The translations under genes were made by a program, and so were the position numbers. Shown piece by piece: positions 16,915-24,305 of a stretch of DNA of 64,000 nucleotides. The notes beneath the pieces were generated by a model. It had not been told where the DNA came from and did no database searches. It saw nothing but the letters and a program-made list of their open reading frames with translations. This DNA is from Pseudomonas aylmerensis (lineage in GTDB: Bacteria; Pseudomonadota; Gammaproteobacteria; Pseudomonadales; Pseudomonadaceae), in contig NZ_MAUE01000029.1 of NCBI RefSeq assembly GCF_001702265.1, positions 62,001-126,000 on the forward strand, given 5' to 3'. Position 1 is the first letter of the stretch, and each line of letters opens with the position of its first letter.

Positions 16915-18013
16915 GCATTCCCCGGGTGAAGACCACCACCGCCGCGCGCAGCTTGTTATTGCCAAAGCGGCACATGCGCTCGAACTCTGCATGGCTGACT
17001 GGCAGGTGCTGGCAGTCCAGGGGCTGGCGGTGCTGGCTGTGATCCACATCCGGGTCGTGCAGGTAGACGAAGTCGTCGTCGCAGTCGGTGACGATCACCC
17101 AATGCGGGGATTTCGAGCGGGTGAGGCGGTAGCTGCTGATCAACACCAGCGGCTGTCCGCCCTCCTGCAACAGCCGTGGCAAGTCCAGGGCGCCGCCGAA
17201 AACCTGCTCGACGTCGCTGCCTGCCAACTCTTCCTCAAACGCGGCATGCACCACGCGCATGACGTCCTTTTTATGCGGATCGCGTACGCCATCCAGAAAC
17301 AACGGCCCGCGCACATTCACCTGCATCCGCACCCGAAAGTCCCGACGCCACGCCGCCAGAGCCAGGCCTTGCGGGCTGCAGCCGCCATGGCCGGCAGTCA
17401 TGAACACGGTGGTCGCTTCCCGCCAGATCTGCAGCTCTTCGCGGCGCAGGGCCGGGCGCTCCGGGACCAGCGCGCCCATGGCCATCAACAGGCAGGCGGC
17501 GCCACAGGTGAAGTCGGTGGTCTGTTGGTAATACGGCACGCTGTGCGAGCGCGCATCCTGGTGCTGCAGGATGCGTTTTTCCAGGCGCAGGGCCGGGCTG
17601 TGGTCTTCGTAGTAGTCGTTGATCAGGGCAAAGCGGCGGTAGCCGTTGCGTTCATACAGGGCGAGGGCGCCGGGGTTGTCGGTGCGCACTTCCAGGCGCA
17701 GGTAGGCGCAGTCGTGTTCCACTGCGCAGGCCTCGATGCGGCTCAGCAGCTGTTTGCCCAGGCCCATGCCGCGCGCGTGCTCGGCGATGGCGATGGAGTA
17801 CAGCCGTGCCAGCGAGGTGCCACGGTGGAACAGCACCAGCGCATAGCCGAGCAATTGCCCGTCCTGTTCCGCCACCAGCAACCGGCCATGGGCGCGGCTG
17901 ACCATCCAGTGGAAACTGCGCGGTGACAGCCGGTCAGTGGTGAAACAGTGCTGTTCCAGTGCCACTAATTCAGGCACGTCCTCGGGGGCTGCAACGCGAA
18001 AGAAAAGAGCCAT
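16898..18013 (-). CDS. GNAT N-acetyltransferase fused to a C39-like cysteine peptidase
   Basis: This 371-residue two-domain protein has a GNAT domain at residues ~1-150, with the acetyl-CoA loop around AIAEHARGMGLGKQLLSRIE and the motif ALALYERNGYRRF. A papain-fold C39-like (DUF3335-type) peptidase follows at ~155-365, with catalytic Cys in TTDFTCGAACLLMAMGAL and His/Asp in KSPHWVIVTDCDDDFVYLHDPD. It has no signal peptide or membrane segment, so it is cytoplasmic. It is divergent from a RimK-family ATP-grasp ligase, a linkage conserved enough in pseudomonads to suggest a shared pathway: one enzyme adds amino acids, this one trims and acetylates. The substrate is unknown. Confidence 0.85.
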   Translation of the reverse strand: MALFFRVAAPEDVPELVALEQHCFTTDRLSPRSFHWMVSRAHGRLLVAEQDGQLLGYALVLFHRGTSLARLYSIAIAEHARGMGLGKQLLSRIEACAVEHDCAYLRLEVRTDNPGALALYERNGYRRFALINDYYEDHSPALRLEKRILQHQDARSHSVPYYQQTTDFTCGAACLLMAMGALVPERPALRREELQIWREATTVFMTAGHGGCSPQGLALAAWRRDFRVRMQVNVRGPLFLDGVRDPHKKDVMRVVHAAFEEELAGSDVEQVFGGALDLPRLLQEGGQPLVLISSYRLTRSKSPHWVIVTDCDDDFVYLHDPDVDHSQHRQPLDCQHLPVSHAEFERMCRFGNNKLRAAVVVFTRGMLRPPA

Positions 18014-18048
18014 ATGACCGCCGTAAAAGTTGCGTAACGAAACGGGAC

Positions 18049-18093
18049 TTCTCTAAAAGATCGTGCTTAATAGAAAAGGTCGAGTTCTCTAAA
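18049..18093 (+). promoter_or_regulatory. Direct repeat TTCTCTAAA in the RimK/GNAT-C39 divergent region
   Basis: TTCTCTAAA occurs twice (18049-18057 and 18085-18093), 36 bp apart, in the AT-rich 94-bp gap between the divergent GNAT-C39 and RimK-family genes. The spacing of about 3.4 helical turns would suit a shared regulator. No known box was recognised. Confidence 0.3.
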
Positions 18094-18107
18094 GCGGATC
18101 AAATATT

Positions 18108-19694
18108 ATGTCGGCGGTACAAGGTCATTGGCGTGAAGTATCCGAGCAAACTGTCGCGGCGACAATAACCAATAAGGGTTATTTTTCCGCACCTCCCAAG
18201 GGCGCCAGTCAAGTTGTGATCATTGTCGAGCGCAAGGAAGACTGGGCCTCCTACTTCCCCAGCGAAGACATCGTCACCGCGCAGGAATACCTGGAGCAAA
18301 CCCGCGAAAGCGAGACCGGCAAGCGTGTGCAGGTGATCAACCTGTGCCGCAGCTACAAGTACCTGGGGCACGGCTACTACTGTTCGTTGCTGGCCGAAGC
18401 GCGCGGGCACAAGGTGATTCCGTCGGTGCGCACCATCAGCGAGCTGACCAAGAAGTCACTCTACGGCCTGGCGCTGGATGACCTGGATAAAACCCTCGAT
18501 AAAGCCTTGAGTCATCATCTTTACAGCAATACCGAAGGCTTTACCCTGACCCTTTACTTTGGTCGAACCAATATTGAACCGTTGCAGGAGTTGGCCCGCC
18601 AGTTGTTTGAAGCGTTCCCGTGCCCGATCCTGTTAGTTGAGTTCAGAAAGAACAACGGCTGGCACATTGAAGGGGTCAAGTCCGGCGTACTGCACAAGTT
18701 GCGTGATGACCAGGAAGATCAATTCGCCCACGCCCTCGACAACTTCAGCCGCAAGATCTGGCGCCAGCCCCGTTCACGTCGTCTGGCCCGTTATGACCTG
18801 GCGATTCTTCACGATCCCCAGGAGCAACTGCCGCCGTCCAATGCCAAGGCGCTGGAGAATTTCATCCGCGTGGGCAAGGGCCTGGGCATCGATGTGGAGT
18901 TGATCGAGCGCAAGGACTACTCGCGCCTGGCCGAATACGACGCCTTGCTGATCCGCGAGACTACAAGCGTCGACAACCACACCTACCGCTTCGCCAAGAA
19001 AGCCGAGAGCGAAGGGCTGGTGGTCATGGATGACCCGGCTTCGATCCTGCGCTGCACCAACAAGGTCTACCTCACCGACCTGCTCAACAGCCATCAACTG
19101 GGCATGCCCGCCACCGAGATTCTCTACAAGGAACGACCGGAAGATTTCGAACGGGTCGGCGAGCGCCTGGGTTTCCCGCTGGTGCTGAAGATCCCCGATG
19201 GCTGTTTCTCCCGGGGTGTGATCAAGGTCGAAAGCCAGGAAGCCTTGCTCAAGGCCACTGCCGAGCTGTTCGAGCATTCGGTGCTGCTGCTCGCCCAGGA
19301 GTTCTTCTACACCGAATACGACTGGCGCATCGGCGTGCTCAATCGCAAGCCGATCTTTGCCTGCCAGTACTTCATGTCCAAGGGCCATTGGCAGATCTAC
19401 AACCACAAGGCCATTGGCTCGGACATCAACGGCGAGTGCCGCACCCTGGCGGTCCACGAAGCGCCCAAGGCGGTGGTGGAACTGGCGGTGAAGACCGCCA
19501 ACCTGATCGGCGACGGGCTCTACGGCGTCGACCTCAAGCAGTCCGGCGACAAGGTGGTGGTGATTGAGGTCAACGACAATCCCAACCTGGATGCGGGCAT
19601 CGAAGACGCCTATTTGCAGGACGACCTGTATGGCCTGGTGCTGGAGGAATTCGTGCGGCGCCTGGAGTTGAAACGCCAGGGCCAGGTCTGGTGA
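18108..19694 (+). CDS. RimK-family ATP-grasp ligase with N-terminal RLAN domain
   Basis: This 528-residue protein starts with an RLAN-type domain (residues ~30-190, SQVVIIVERKEDWASYFPSE and the RSYKYLGHGYYCSLLAEARGHKVIPS block). A middle linker (~225-300) and an ATP-grasp domain (~305-520) follow. The ATP-grasp part shows GFPLVLKIPDGCFSRGV (P-loop-like), VLLLAQEFFYTEYDWRIGV, and the metal-binding end VVVIEVNDNPNLDAG. RimK-type enzymes form amide bonds between an acceptor carboxylate and an amino acid, using ATP. At 528 residues it is much longer than RimK (~300) and so is not the S6-modifying enzyme. It is followed 6 bp later by a CorA-like gene. Confidence 0.85.
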   Translation: MSAVQGHWREVSEQTVAATITNKGYFSAPPKGASQVVIIVERKEDWASYFPSEDIVTAQEYLEQTRESETGKRVQVINLCRSYKYLGHGYYCSLLAEARGHKVIPSVRTISELTKKSLYGLALDDLDKTLDKALSHHLYSNTEGFTLTLYFGRTNIEPLQELARQLFEAFPCPILLVEFRKNNGWHIEGVKSGVLHKLRDDQEDQFAHALDNFSRKIWRQPRSRRLARYDLAILHDPQEQLPPSNAKALENFIRVGKGLGIDVELIERKDYSRLAEYDALLIRETTSVDNHTYRFAKKAESEGLVVMDDPASILRCTNKVYLTDLLNSHQLGMPATEILYKERPEDFERVGERLGFPLVLKIPDGCFSRGVIKVESQEALLKATAELFEHSVLLLAQEFFYTEYDWRIGVLNRKPIFACQYFMSKGHWQIYNHKAIGSDINGECRTLAVHEAPKAVVELAVKTANLIGDGLYGVDLKQSGDKVVVIEVNDNPNLDAGIEDAYLQDDLYGLVLEEFVRRLELKRQGQVW

Positions 19695-19700
19695 GTCGCG

Positions 19701-20633
19701 ATGATCCAGCGTTTTGAGCTAATCAATGGAAAACTGCTGGGCGTGGACAGCGCCTCGGCCCCGATCCTGTTGTTCAACAACCCTGACCCGAGCGAGCGTG
19801 AATGGCTGCGTGACCATCACAAGCTGGATGAGCATGCACTCGCGTCGGCCCTGGACCCGGACGAGGTCTCGCGCATCGAGTTTCACCCCGACAACCTGTT
19901 CCTGATCTGGAAGCGTCCGGAGAACTATTCTGGCGGCGGCAACCTGGTATTCGAAGTGTCGTCCTGCGGCCTGCTGTTTTCACCCGGCCGGCTGCTGGTA
20001 ATCGCCACCGATGAAACCCCGCTGAGCGGCCTGGGCCAGCGCCGGCCGTTGCACACGCCGCTCGACGTGTTGCTCGACCTGCTGCTCAACAACATCCACC
20101 ACTACCTGGGCCACCTCAAGGTGATCAAGCTGGTCGCGCGCGAGTTGCAGCAGCAGTTCAACGCGTCCATGAGCAACCATCACCTGATGCAGATGTTCAG
20201 CCTCAGCGAAAGCCTGATCTATTACATCAACGCGCTGCACAGCAACGGCGCCGTGCTGTCGCGGCTGCGCAACCACGCGGAAAAAGAGCACTTCGGCGCG
20301 GAAATCCTCGGCCTGATCGATGACCTGATCATCGAGAACCATCAGTGCTACAAACAGGCCGAGATCTATTCCAATGTGTTTTCCGGGCTGATCGATGCGC
20401 GCGGCAACCTGATGAACAACAGCATGAACAACCTGTTGCGCAAGCTCACGCTGATCAACGTGGTGTTCTTGCCGCTCAATCTGATTGCCAGTGTGGGTGG
20501 GATGTCGGAGTTCAGCATGATGACGGCGGGTACGCCGTGGTGGGTGTCGTACCCGTTGTTCCTGGCTGCGATGGGGTTGGGGGCAGGCTTGATGGTGCTA
20601 GTGCTCAAGCGGATGGCGGGCGCGGCGATGTAA
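19701..20633 (+). CDS. CorA/ZntB-family divalent cation transporter with altered GMN motif
   Basis: This 310-residue protein has a large cytoplasmic alpha/beta plus coiled-coil domain (residues ~1-245) and two C-terminal helices (~250-272 and ~282-303). The signature Gly-Met-Asn of CorA selectivity filters reads Gly-Met-Ser here (SVGGMSEF), so ion selectivity may differ from Mg2+ channels. It lies 6 bp after the RimK-family gene and is probably co-transcribed. ATP-grasp ligases need Mg2+ or Mn2+, which may explain the pairing, but that is speculation. Confidence 0.82.
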   Translation: MIQRFELINGKLLGVDSASAPILLFNNPDPSEREWLRDHHKLDEHALASALDPDEVSRIEFHPDNLFLIWKRPENYSGGGNLVFEVSSCGLLFSPGRLLVIATDETPLSGLGQRRPLHTPLDVLLDLLLNNIHHYLGHLKVIKLVARELQQQFNASMSNHHLMQMFSLSESLIYYINALHSNGAVLSRLRNHAEKEHFGAEILGLIDDLIIENHQCYKQAEIYSNVFSGLIDARGNLMNNSMNNLLRKLTLINVVFLPLNLIASVGGMSEFSMMTAGTPWWVSYPLFLAAMGLGAGLMVLVLKRMAGAAM

Positions 20634-20670
20634 AGGTGGCGATGCATCAGGCACGCCTCTGCGCCTGGTT

Positions 20671-20715
20671 TGGGGCTGCTGCGCAGCCCAACGCGGGACA
20701 AGCCCGCTCGCCACA
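20671..20715. repeat. Single REP element
   Basis: This is a near copy of one arm of the REPIN at 3914-4047 (GGGCTGC...GCAGCCCAACGCGGGACAAGCCCGCTCGCCACA), between the convergent CorA-like and map genes. It may act as a transcript end for both. Confidence 0.8.
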
Positions 20716-20717
20716 GG

Positions 20718-21479
20718 TTATTCGCCTGGCTGTGTTTGCAGGGTCAGCACTTCAAAGCCATCCGCCGTCACCGCCACGGTATGTTCCCACTGCGCCGACA
20801 GGCTGTTGTCCTTGGTCACCACCGTCCAGCCATCTTTCAGACTGCGCACCTTGGAACTGCCCTGGTTAAGCATCGGTTCGATGGTAAACACCATGCCTTC
20901 GCGCAGTTCCATGCCGGTGCCGGGGCGGCCGAAGTGCAGGATCTGCGGGTCCTCATGCATCTGCTTGCCGATGCCATGGCCGCAGTATTCACGCACCACG
21001 CTGTAGCCGTTGGCCTGCGCGTGACTCTGGATTGCATGGCCGATATCGCCCAGGCGTGCGCCTGGCTTGACCTGGCGGATGCCGGCCCACATCGCCTCAA
21101 AGGTCATTTCCACCAGGCGCCGCGCCTTGGGGGCGACGGTGCCGATCATGTACATCTTGCTGGAGTCGGCGATAAAGCCGCCTTTTTCCAGGGTGATGTC
21201 GATGTTGATGATGTCGCCGTCCTTGAGGATCTCCTTGGCGCTGGGCATGCCGTGGCACACCACCTCGTTGATCGAGGTGTTGATGGAGAACGGGTAGTCG
21301 TATTGCCCGAGGCTGGCGGGGCGGGCTTTCAGTTCGTTGCGGATGAAGGCCTCGACGGCGCTGTCCAGCTCCAGCGTGGAACGGCCGGCGCTGACAAACC
21401 CGTCGAGCATGTCGAACACTTTGGCCAGCAGGCGCCCGGATTCGCGCATGACAGCCAGTTGGGCGGTGGTCTTGATCAT
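20718..21479 (-). CDS. map: Type I methionine aminopeptidase
   Basis: This 253-residue pita-bread-fold enzyme removes the initiator methionine from nascent proteins. The metal ligands are visible: Asp in INIDITLEKGG, Asp in FIADSSKM, His in CGHGIGKQMHEDP, and Glu in FTIEPML and WEHTVAVT. No N-terminal zinc-finger extension is present, so it is the short class Ia form. Its start codon overlaps the stop of the upstream ParD-like gene (ATGA), which indicates translational coupling. Pseudomonads normally carry another map next to rpsB, so this is probably an accessory copy under its own control; the second copy lies outside the window. Confidence 0.93.
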   Translation of the reverse strand: MIKTTAQLAVMRESGRLLAKVFDMLDGFVSAGRSTLELDSAVEAFIRNELKARPASLGQYDYPFSINTSINEVVCHGMPSAKEILKDGDIINIDITLEKGGFIADSSKMYMIGTVAPKARRLVEMTFEAMWAGIRQVKPGARLGDIGHAIQSHAQANGYSVVREYCGHGIGKQMHEDPQILHFGRPGTGMELREGMVFTIEPMLNQGSSKVRSLKDGWTVVTKDNSLSAQWEHTVAVTADGFEVLTLQTQPGE

Positions 21480-21679
21480 CAGCTGCGCCCCCGGATCAGG
21501 TCGGGCTTGTCCAGCAGCAGTTTGTTGATCAACTCGTGATAGGGCAGGCTGGGGTTCAGTTCGGCGAGCAGGCCGACTTTGATCCAGAACTCGGCCTGGG
21601 CGTTGATGGAGCGGTCCATGGCCGCACTGGCCAGGCGGAGTTGTTCGTGCAGTTGGTCGCTGATCTTGACGATGCCCAT
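21479..21679 (-). CDS. ParD-like antitoxin-family small protein
   Basis: This is 66 residues from the ATG at 21679 (MGIVKISDQLHEQLRLASAA). The N-terminal ribbon (GIVKISDQLHEQL) and following helices fit a ribbon-helix-helix DNA-binding fold, as in the ParD_like family. It is not followed by a RelE/ParE toxin but by methionine aminopeptidase, with a 4-bp ATGA overlap. A perfect palindrome 22 bp upstream of the start (21701-21717) is the natural site for autoregulation. A longer frame to 21811 exists, but that extension would run through the palindrome and lacks a ribosome site. Confidence 0.8.
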   Translation of the reverse strand: MGIVKISDQLHEQLRLASAAMDRSINAQAEFWIKVGLLAELNPSLPYHELINKLLLDKPDLIRGRS

Positions 21680-21700
21680 GGTCTTCACTGTGCTGGATTG

Positions 21701-21717
21701 ATATACGAATCGTATAT
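21701..21717. promoter_or_regulatory. Palindromic operator upstream of parD-like/map
   Basis: ATATACGA-A-TCGTATAT is a perfect 8-bp inverted repeat with a 1-bp centre. An additional half site, TCGTATG, follows at 21721-21727. It sits in the divergent region between the ParD-like gene and the threonine-dehydratase leader, at the position expected for an autoregulating ribbon-helix-helix repressor. Confidence 0.6.
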
Positions 21718-21780
21718 GTTTCGTATGCTTGAAGTAAACAGGATGTTGACTTGGTCCGGATGGCCGGTTAATTTCCTGGC

Positions 21781-21849
21781 ATGACCTTCCAAGCCTTTCG
21801 CAGCCAGCCAAGCATTATTATTACCGCCATTCCTCATTTGGCGGGATAG
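21781..21849 (+). CDS. Isoleucine-rich leader peptide of the threonine dehydratase gene
   Basis: A 22-codon ORF beginning MTFQAFRSQPS continues with three consecutive Ile codons, Thr, Ala and another Ile, and stops at 21849. Ile makes up 4 of 8 codons in this run, the classic composition of an ilv leader peptide. No Shine-Dalgarno sequence precedes the ATG, and an in-frame stop lies just upstream (21769). A weak promoter (TTGACT at 21746, TAATTT at 21769, 17-bp spacing) would start transcription at about the A of this ATG, so the leader may be translated from a leaderless RNA. Confidence 0.75.
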   Translation: MTFQAFRSQPSIIITAIPHLAG

Positions 21850-21895
21850 CACACGGCTGCACCCAGACCCGCCCTTGAGGCGGGTTTTGTTTTTC
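21840..21895 (+). terminator. Transcription attenuator: terminator with competing antiterminator
   Basis: The terminator is ACCCGCC (21867-21873), loop CTTGA, GGCGGGT (21879-21885), then a T-rich tract to 21895. The competing segment GGCGGG at 21840-21845, inside the last codons of the leader peptide, can pair with CCCGCC at 21868-21873 and block the terminator. A ribosome stalled at the Ile codons (21814-21831) leaves 21840-21845 free, giving read-through when Ile-tRNA is scarce. A ribosome reaching the stop codon covers it and lets the terminator form. Confidence 0.75.
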
Positions 21896-21930
21896 CGTCT
21901 CCCGGGCTCTACACACACCAGGAGACACCC

Positions 21931-22953
21931 ATGAGCAGCTGTCCCGTTCCTCCCCGCGCTGATGCAGGCCTGCTTGAACACTATGTGAAAAAGATCCTCG
22001 CCGCCCCGGTCTATGACCTGGCGGTGCGCACGCCCCTGCAAGCCGCGCCGGCGCTGTCGGCATTGCTCGGCAACCAGGTGCTGCTCAAGCGCGAAGACTT
22101 GCAGCCGACCTTCTCCTTCAAGATTCGCGGCGCCTACAACAAGCTCGTGCAACTGACCGCAGAGCAGAAGGCGCGGGGCGTGGTCACCGCGTCGGCGGGC
22201 AACCATGCCCAGGGGGTGGCGCTGGCGGCGCGTGAACTGGGGATCCGGGCGCGAATCGTGATGCCCGCGACGACGCCGGAATTGAAGGTGCTAGGCGTGC
22301 GCTCCCGGGGCGGCGAAGCGGTGTTGCACGGTGCCAGCTTTCCCTTTGCCCTGGCCCACGCGCTGCAACTGGCCGACGCCTGCGGGTATACCTTCGTGTC
22401 GCCCTTCGACGACCCGGACGTCATCGCCGGCCAAGGCACGGTGGCCATGGAGATCCTGCGCCAGCAGCAAGGGCCGCTGGACGCGATCTTCGTCCCGGTC
22501 GGCGGCGGCGGGCTGATTGCCGGAATCGCGGCCTACGTCAAATACCTGCGGCCCGAAGTGCGCATCATCGGCGTCGAGCCCGAAGGCTCCAGTTGCCTGT
22601 TGGCGGCCCTGCGCGCCGGTGAGCGCGTGGTGTTGCCGAGTGTCGACGGGTTTGCCGATGGCACGGCGGTCGCGCAGATCGGTGCGTTTGGTTTTGAAAT
22701 CTGCCGGCAGTGGGTGGATGAAGTGATAATCGTGAGCAATGACCAACTGTGCAGCGCCATCAAGTTGATCTACGACGATACCCGCTCCATCACCGAGCCT
22801 TCCGGTGCCTTGGCGGTCGCGGGTATTCGCCAATACGTGTCAACGCGTGGCATAGCGGGGCAGACATTGGTAGCGGTTAATTCCGGCGCGAACATCAACT
22901 TCGATAGTTTGCGATATGTTGCTGAAAGAGTGGTCGCGCAAGGCGCAGTTTGA
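21931..22953 (+). CDS. Threonine dehydratase, catalytic domain only (IlvA-like)
   Basis: This 340-residue PLP enzyme deaminates L-threonine to 2-oxobutanoate, the first step of isoleucine synthesis. The PLP lysine is Lys64 (TFSFKIRGAYNK); the serine/asparagine motif SAGNHAQGVA and the phosphate loop GGGGLIAG are intact. The protein ends just after SGANINFDSLRYVAER, where normal biosynthetic IlvA (~504 residues) enters two ACT-like regulatory domains. The following 230 bp do not encode them in any frame. The enzyme should therefore lack isoleucine feedback inhibition. An Ile-codon attenuator upstream argues for a biosynthetic rather than catabolic role. A full-length ilvA probably exists elsewhere. 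Confidence 0.88.
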   Translation: MSSCPVPPRADAGLLEHYVKKILAAPVYDLAVRTPLQAAPALSALLGNQVLLKREDLQPTFSFKIRGAYNKLVQLTAEQKARGVVTASAGNHAQGVALAARELGIRARIVMPATTPELKVLGVRSRGGEAVLHGASFPFALAHALQLADACGYTFVSPFDDPDVIAGQGTVAMEILRQQQGPLDAIFVPVGGGGLIAGIAAYVKYLRPEVRIIGVEPEGSSCLLAALRAGERVVLPSVDGFADGTAVAQIGAFGFEICRQWVDEVIIVSNDQLCSAIKLIYDDTRSITEPSGALAVAGIRQYVSTRGIAGQTLVAVNSGANINFDSLRYVAERVVAQGAV

Positions 22954-23186
22954 TACCAGGCGTGGGGTTAAACGATTAATCGCAGCGGTTCGACGATTAT
23001 TTCATCTGCCCGGCCAAGCTTATATAAGGGTGCTGGGTGCTTATGAGGAATGGTTACAACGAGACTGGATTTTGCCGAGTAGGCTGGTGATGGTAAGCGT
23101 CTTCCAGGGGCGGCAAGACGCGGCAGGCACACGCTTGCCAGACTAAAAACAATCGATTGGCAGTCTCAGAAAAGGAGAGGTTGGCC

Positions 23187-23456
23187 ATGCTTTCGGAATT
23201 AGAACTTCGCAGTATTATCGAAGGAAGTTTCCTGCCTAAACGGTGCGAATGCACCAAAGCCGAAGATGCCTCGCTGACGATCAAGGTCTATGACGACCGC
23301 GACCGTGACCGGGTGGATTTGGAAGTCAAAGGTATCAACGCCGACAAGCTCGACAGCAGTCGAGCCTTGTGCAACCTGATCACCGGGTTGCGTGAAGACC
23401 TCAAGCACAGCCATGCACCCGCGCTGCAACGAGCAGGTGCGCGCAACCTGTACTAG
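23187..23456 (+). CDS. DUF1652 small protein
   Basis: This is 89 residues from the ATG at 23187, with AAAGGAGAGG just upstream. The pattern LSELELRSIIEGSFLPKRCECT, then SLTIKVYD and SSRALCNLITGLREDL is the Pseudomonas DUF1652 family, whose function is unknown. It is soluble with no signal peptide. Upstream, 22954-23186 holds no gene; the GC content dips there and a promoter is likely but none could be assigned. Its 3' end overlaps the convergent membrane-protein gene by 4 bp. Confidence 0.8.
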   Translation: MLSELELRSIIEGSFLPKRCECTKAEDASLTIKVYDDRDRDRVDLEVKGINADKLDSSRALCNLITGLREDLKHSHAPALQRAGARNLY

Positions 23457-23851
23457 ATCGACGCTTGAGAGTGAGTGACCGAAGACCTGTGGGCCTGGAT
23501 AAACGCCAGGCCCAATACGGTTTCCGTTGCCACCGCCAGCAGGATCCCAGGGCCTGCATTGCCATTGATCCACTCCCCGAACCCCAATACGGCCAGCACC
23601 AGGCAGCCGGCGATAAACCCGCTGGTCAGGGCGCGGCGTGTGTCTGAGGGTGGGGCAAGGCGAGCACGGTAGAACATGAGGCCGATGGACAGGAACAGCG
23701 CGGCATTGCGGCGCGACACCAGCCCGGTGGCGCTGGAATATTCGACACTCCATAACCACAGCAGCAGGTCAGGACGCAGGCCCCAGACAAGTGCAAGGGC
23801 GAAGCAGACCAGGGCGGTGAATGTTGCGAGAGAGCGGAAACTCAACTGCAT
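23453..23851 (-). CDS. Small integral membrane protein, unknown function
   Basis: This 132-residue protein has four hydrophobic segments (residues ~8-25, ~45-62, ~72-92 and ~98-120), with short polar connections and a charged pair RRNAALFLSIG in helix 2. No motif of known activity is visible. It resembles small four-helix membrane proteins annotated as hypothetical in pseudomonads. It is convergent with DUF1652, overlapping it by 4 bp, and monocistronic. Confidence 0.65.
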   Translation of the reverse strand: MQLSFRSLATFTALVCFALALVWGLRPDLLLWLWSVEYSSATGLVSRRNAALFLSIGLMFYRARLAPPSDTRRALTSGFIAGCLVLAVLGFGEWINGNAGPGILLAVATETVLGLAFIQAHRSSVTHSQASI

Positions 23852-23929
23852 GGCGAATCCCTTCAGCCGTATGACAAGCCCGCAAGACTACTCCTTCCTG
23901 TGCGGGCCTGTCCTGGGTCTTTCACCGGC

Positions 23930-24199
23930 TCAATTCTGGAAATCGCAGGCTTCGGACATTTTCCGATAGCTCACGTCTTCGACCTTGCCGGCCGTGTCCA
24001 CAAACTTGATATCCGCCTTGATGACTTTGCAGTCATTGGTCTGGGCCTCATTCATGGCCAGCACCTTGGCGATGTTCATCGGCATGCCGTAGTGGTAGGG
24101 CACAGGGGTGACGGTCGCCGTTTGATCGGCAGCCTGGGCCAGGCCCGACACCGCCGCCAGCGCCAGCGCGCCGCCGAGCATTAAAGTGCGCAGTTTCAT
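23930..24199 (-). CDS. DUF2790 periplasmic small protein
   Basis: This is 89 residues from the ATG at 24199 (GGAGAACC ribosome site). A signal peptide (MKLRTLMLGGALALAAVSGLAQA, cut after AQA) precedes a ~65-residue mature domain. The domain has the DUF2790 pattern PYHYGMPMNIAKVLAMNEAQ, a Cys in NDCKV, and VSYRKMSEACDF. The two Cys residues probably form a disulfide. Function is unknown; several paralogues occur per Pseudomonas genome and some respond to copper or stress. Confidence 0.8.
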   Translation of the reverse strand: MKLRTLMLGGALALAAVSGLAQAADQTATVTPVPYHYGMPMNIAKVLAMNEAQTNDCKVIKADIKFVDTAGKVEDVSYRKMSEACDFQN

Positions 24200-24305
24200 G
24201 GTGGTTCTCCGCAAGTGAGTACACTTTCACTCTCGACTTGCGGGATTAACCGTCGATTAATTTTTGCCTGGCTGACAAAACCTTCATCTGAAAGGCCACG
24301 ATCAC

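Noticed and set aside
18108..19694. Ribosomal protein S6 modification enzyme RimK
   Set aside because: It is 528 residues with an N-terminal RLAN domain, against ~300 for RimK, and sits in a different gene context. Only the ATP-grasp part is shared.
22916..23186. Frameshifted C-terminal regulatory domain of threonine dehydratase
   Set aside because: No frame after the stop shows ACT-like motifs, and the composition changes at once. The gene simply ends after the catalytic domain.
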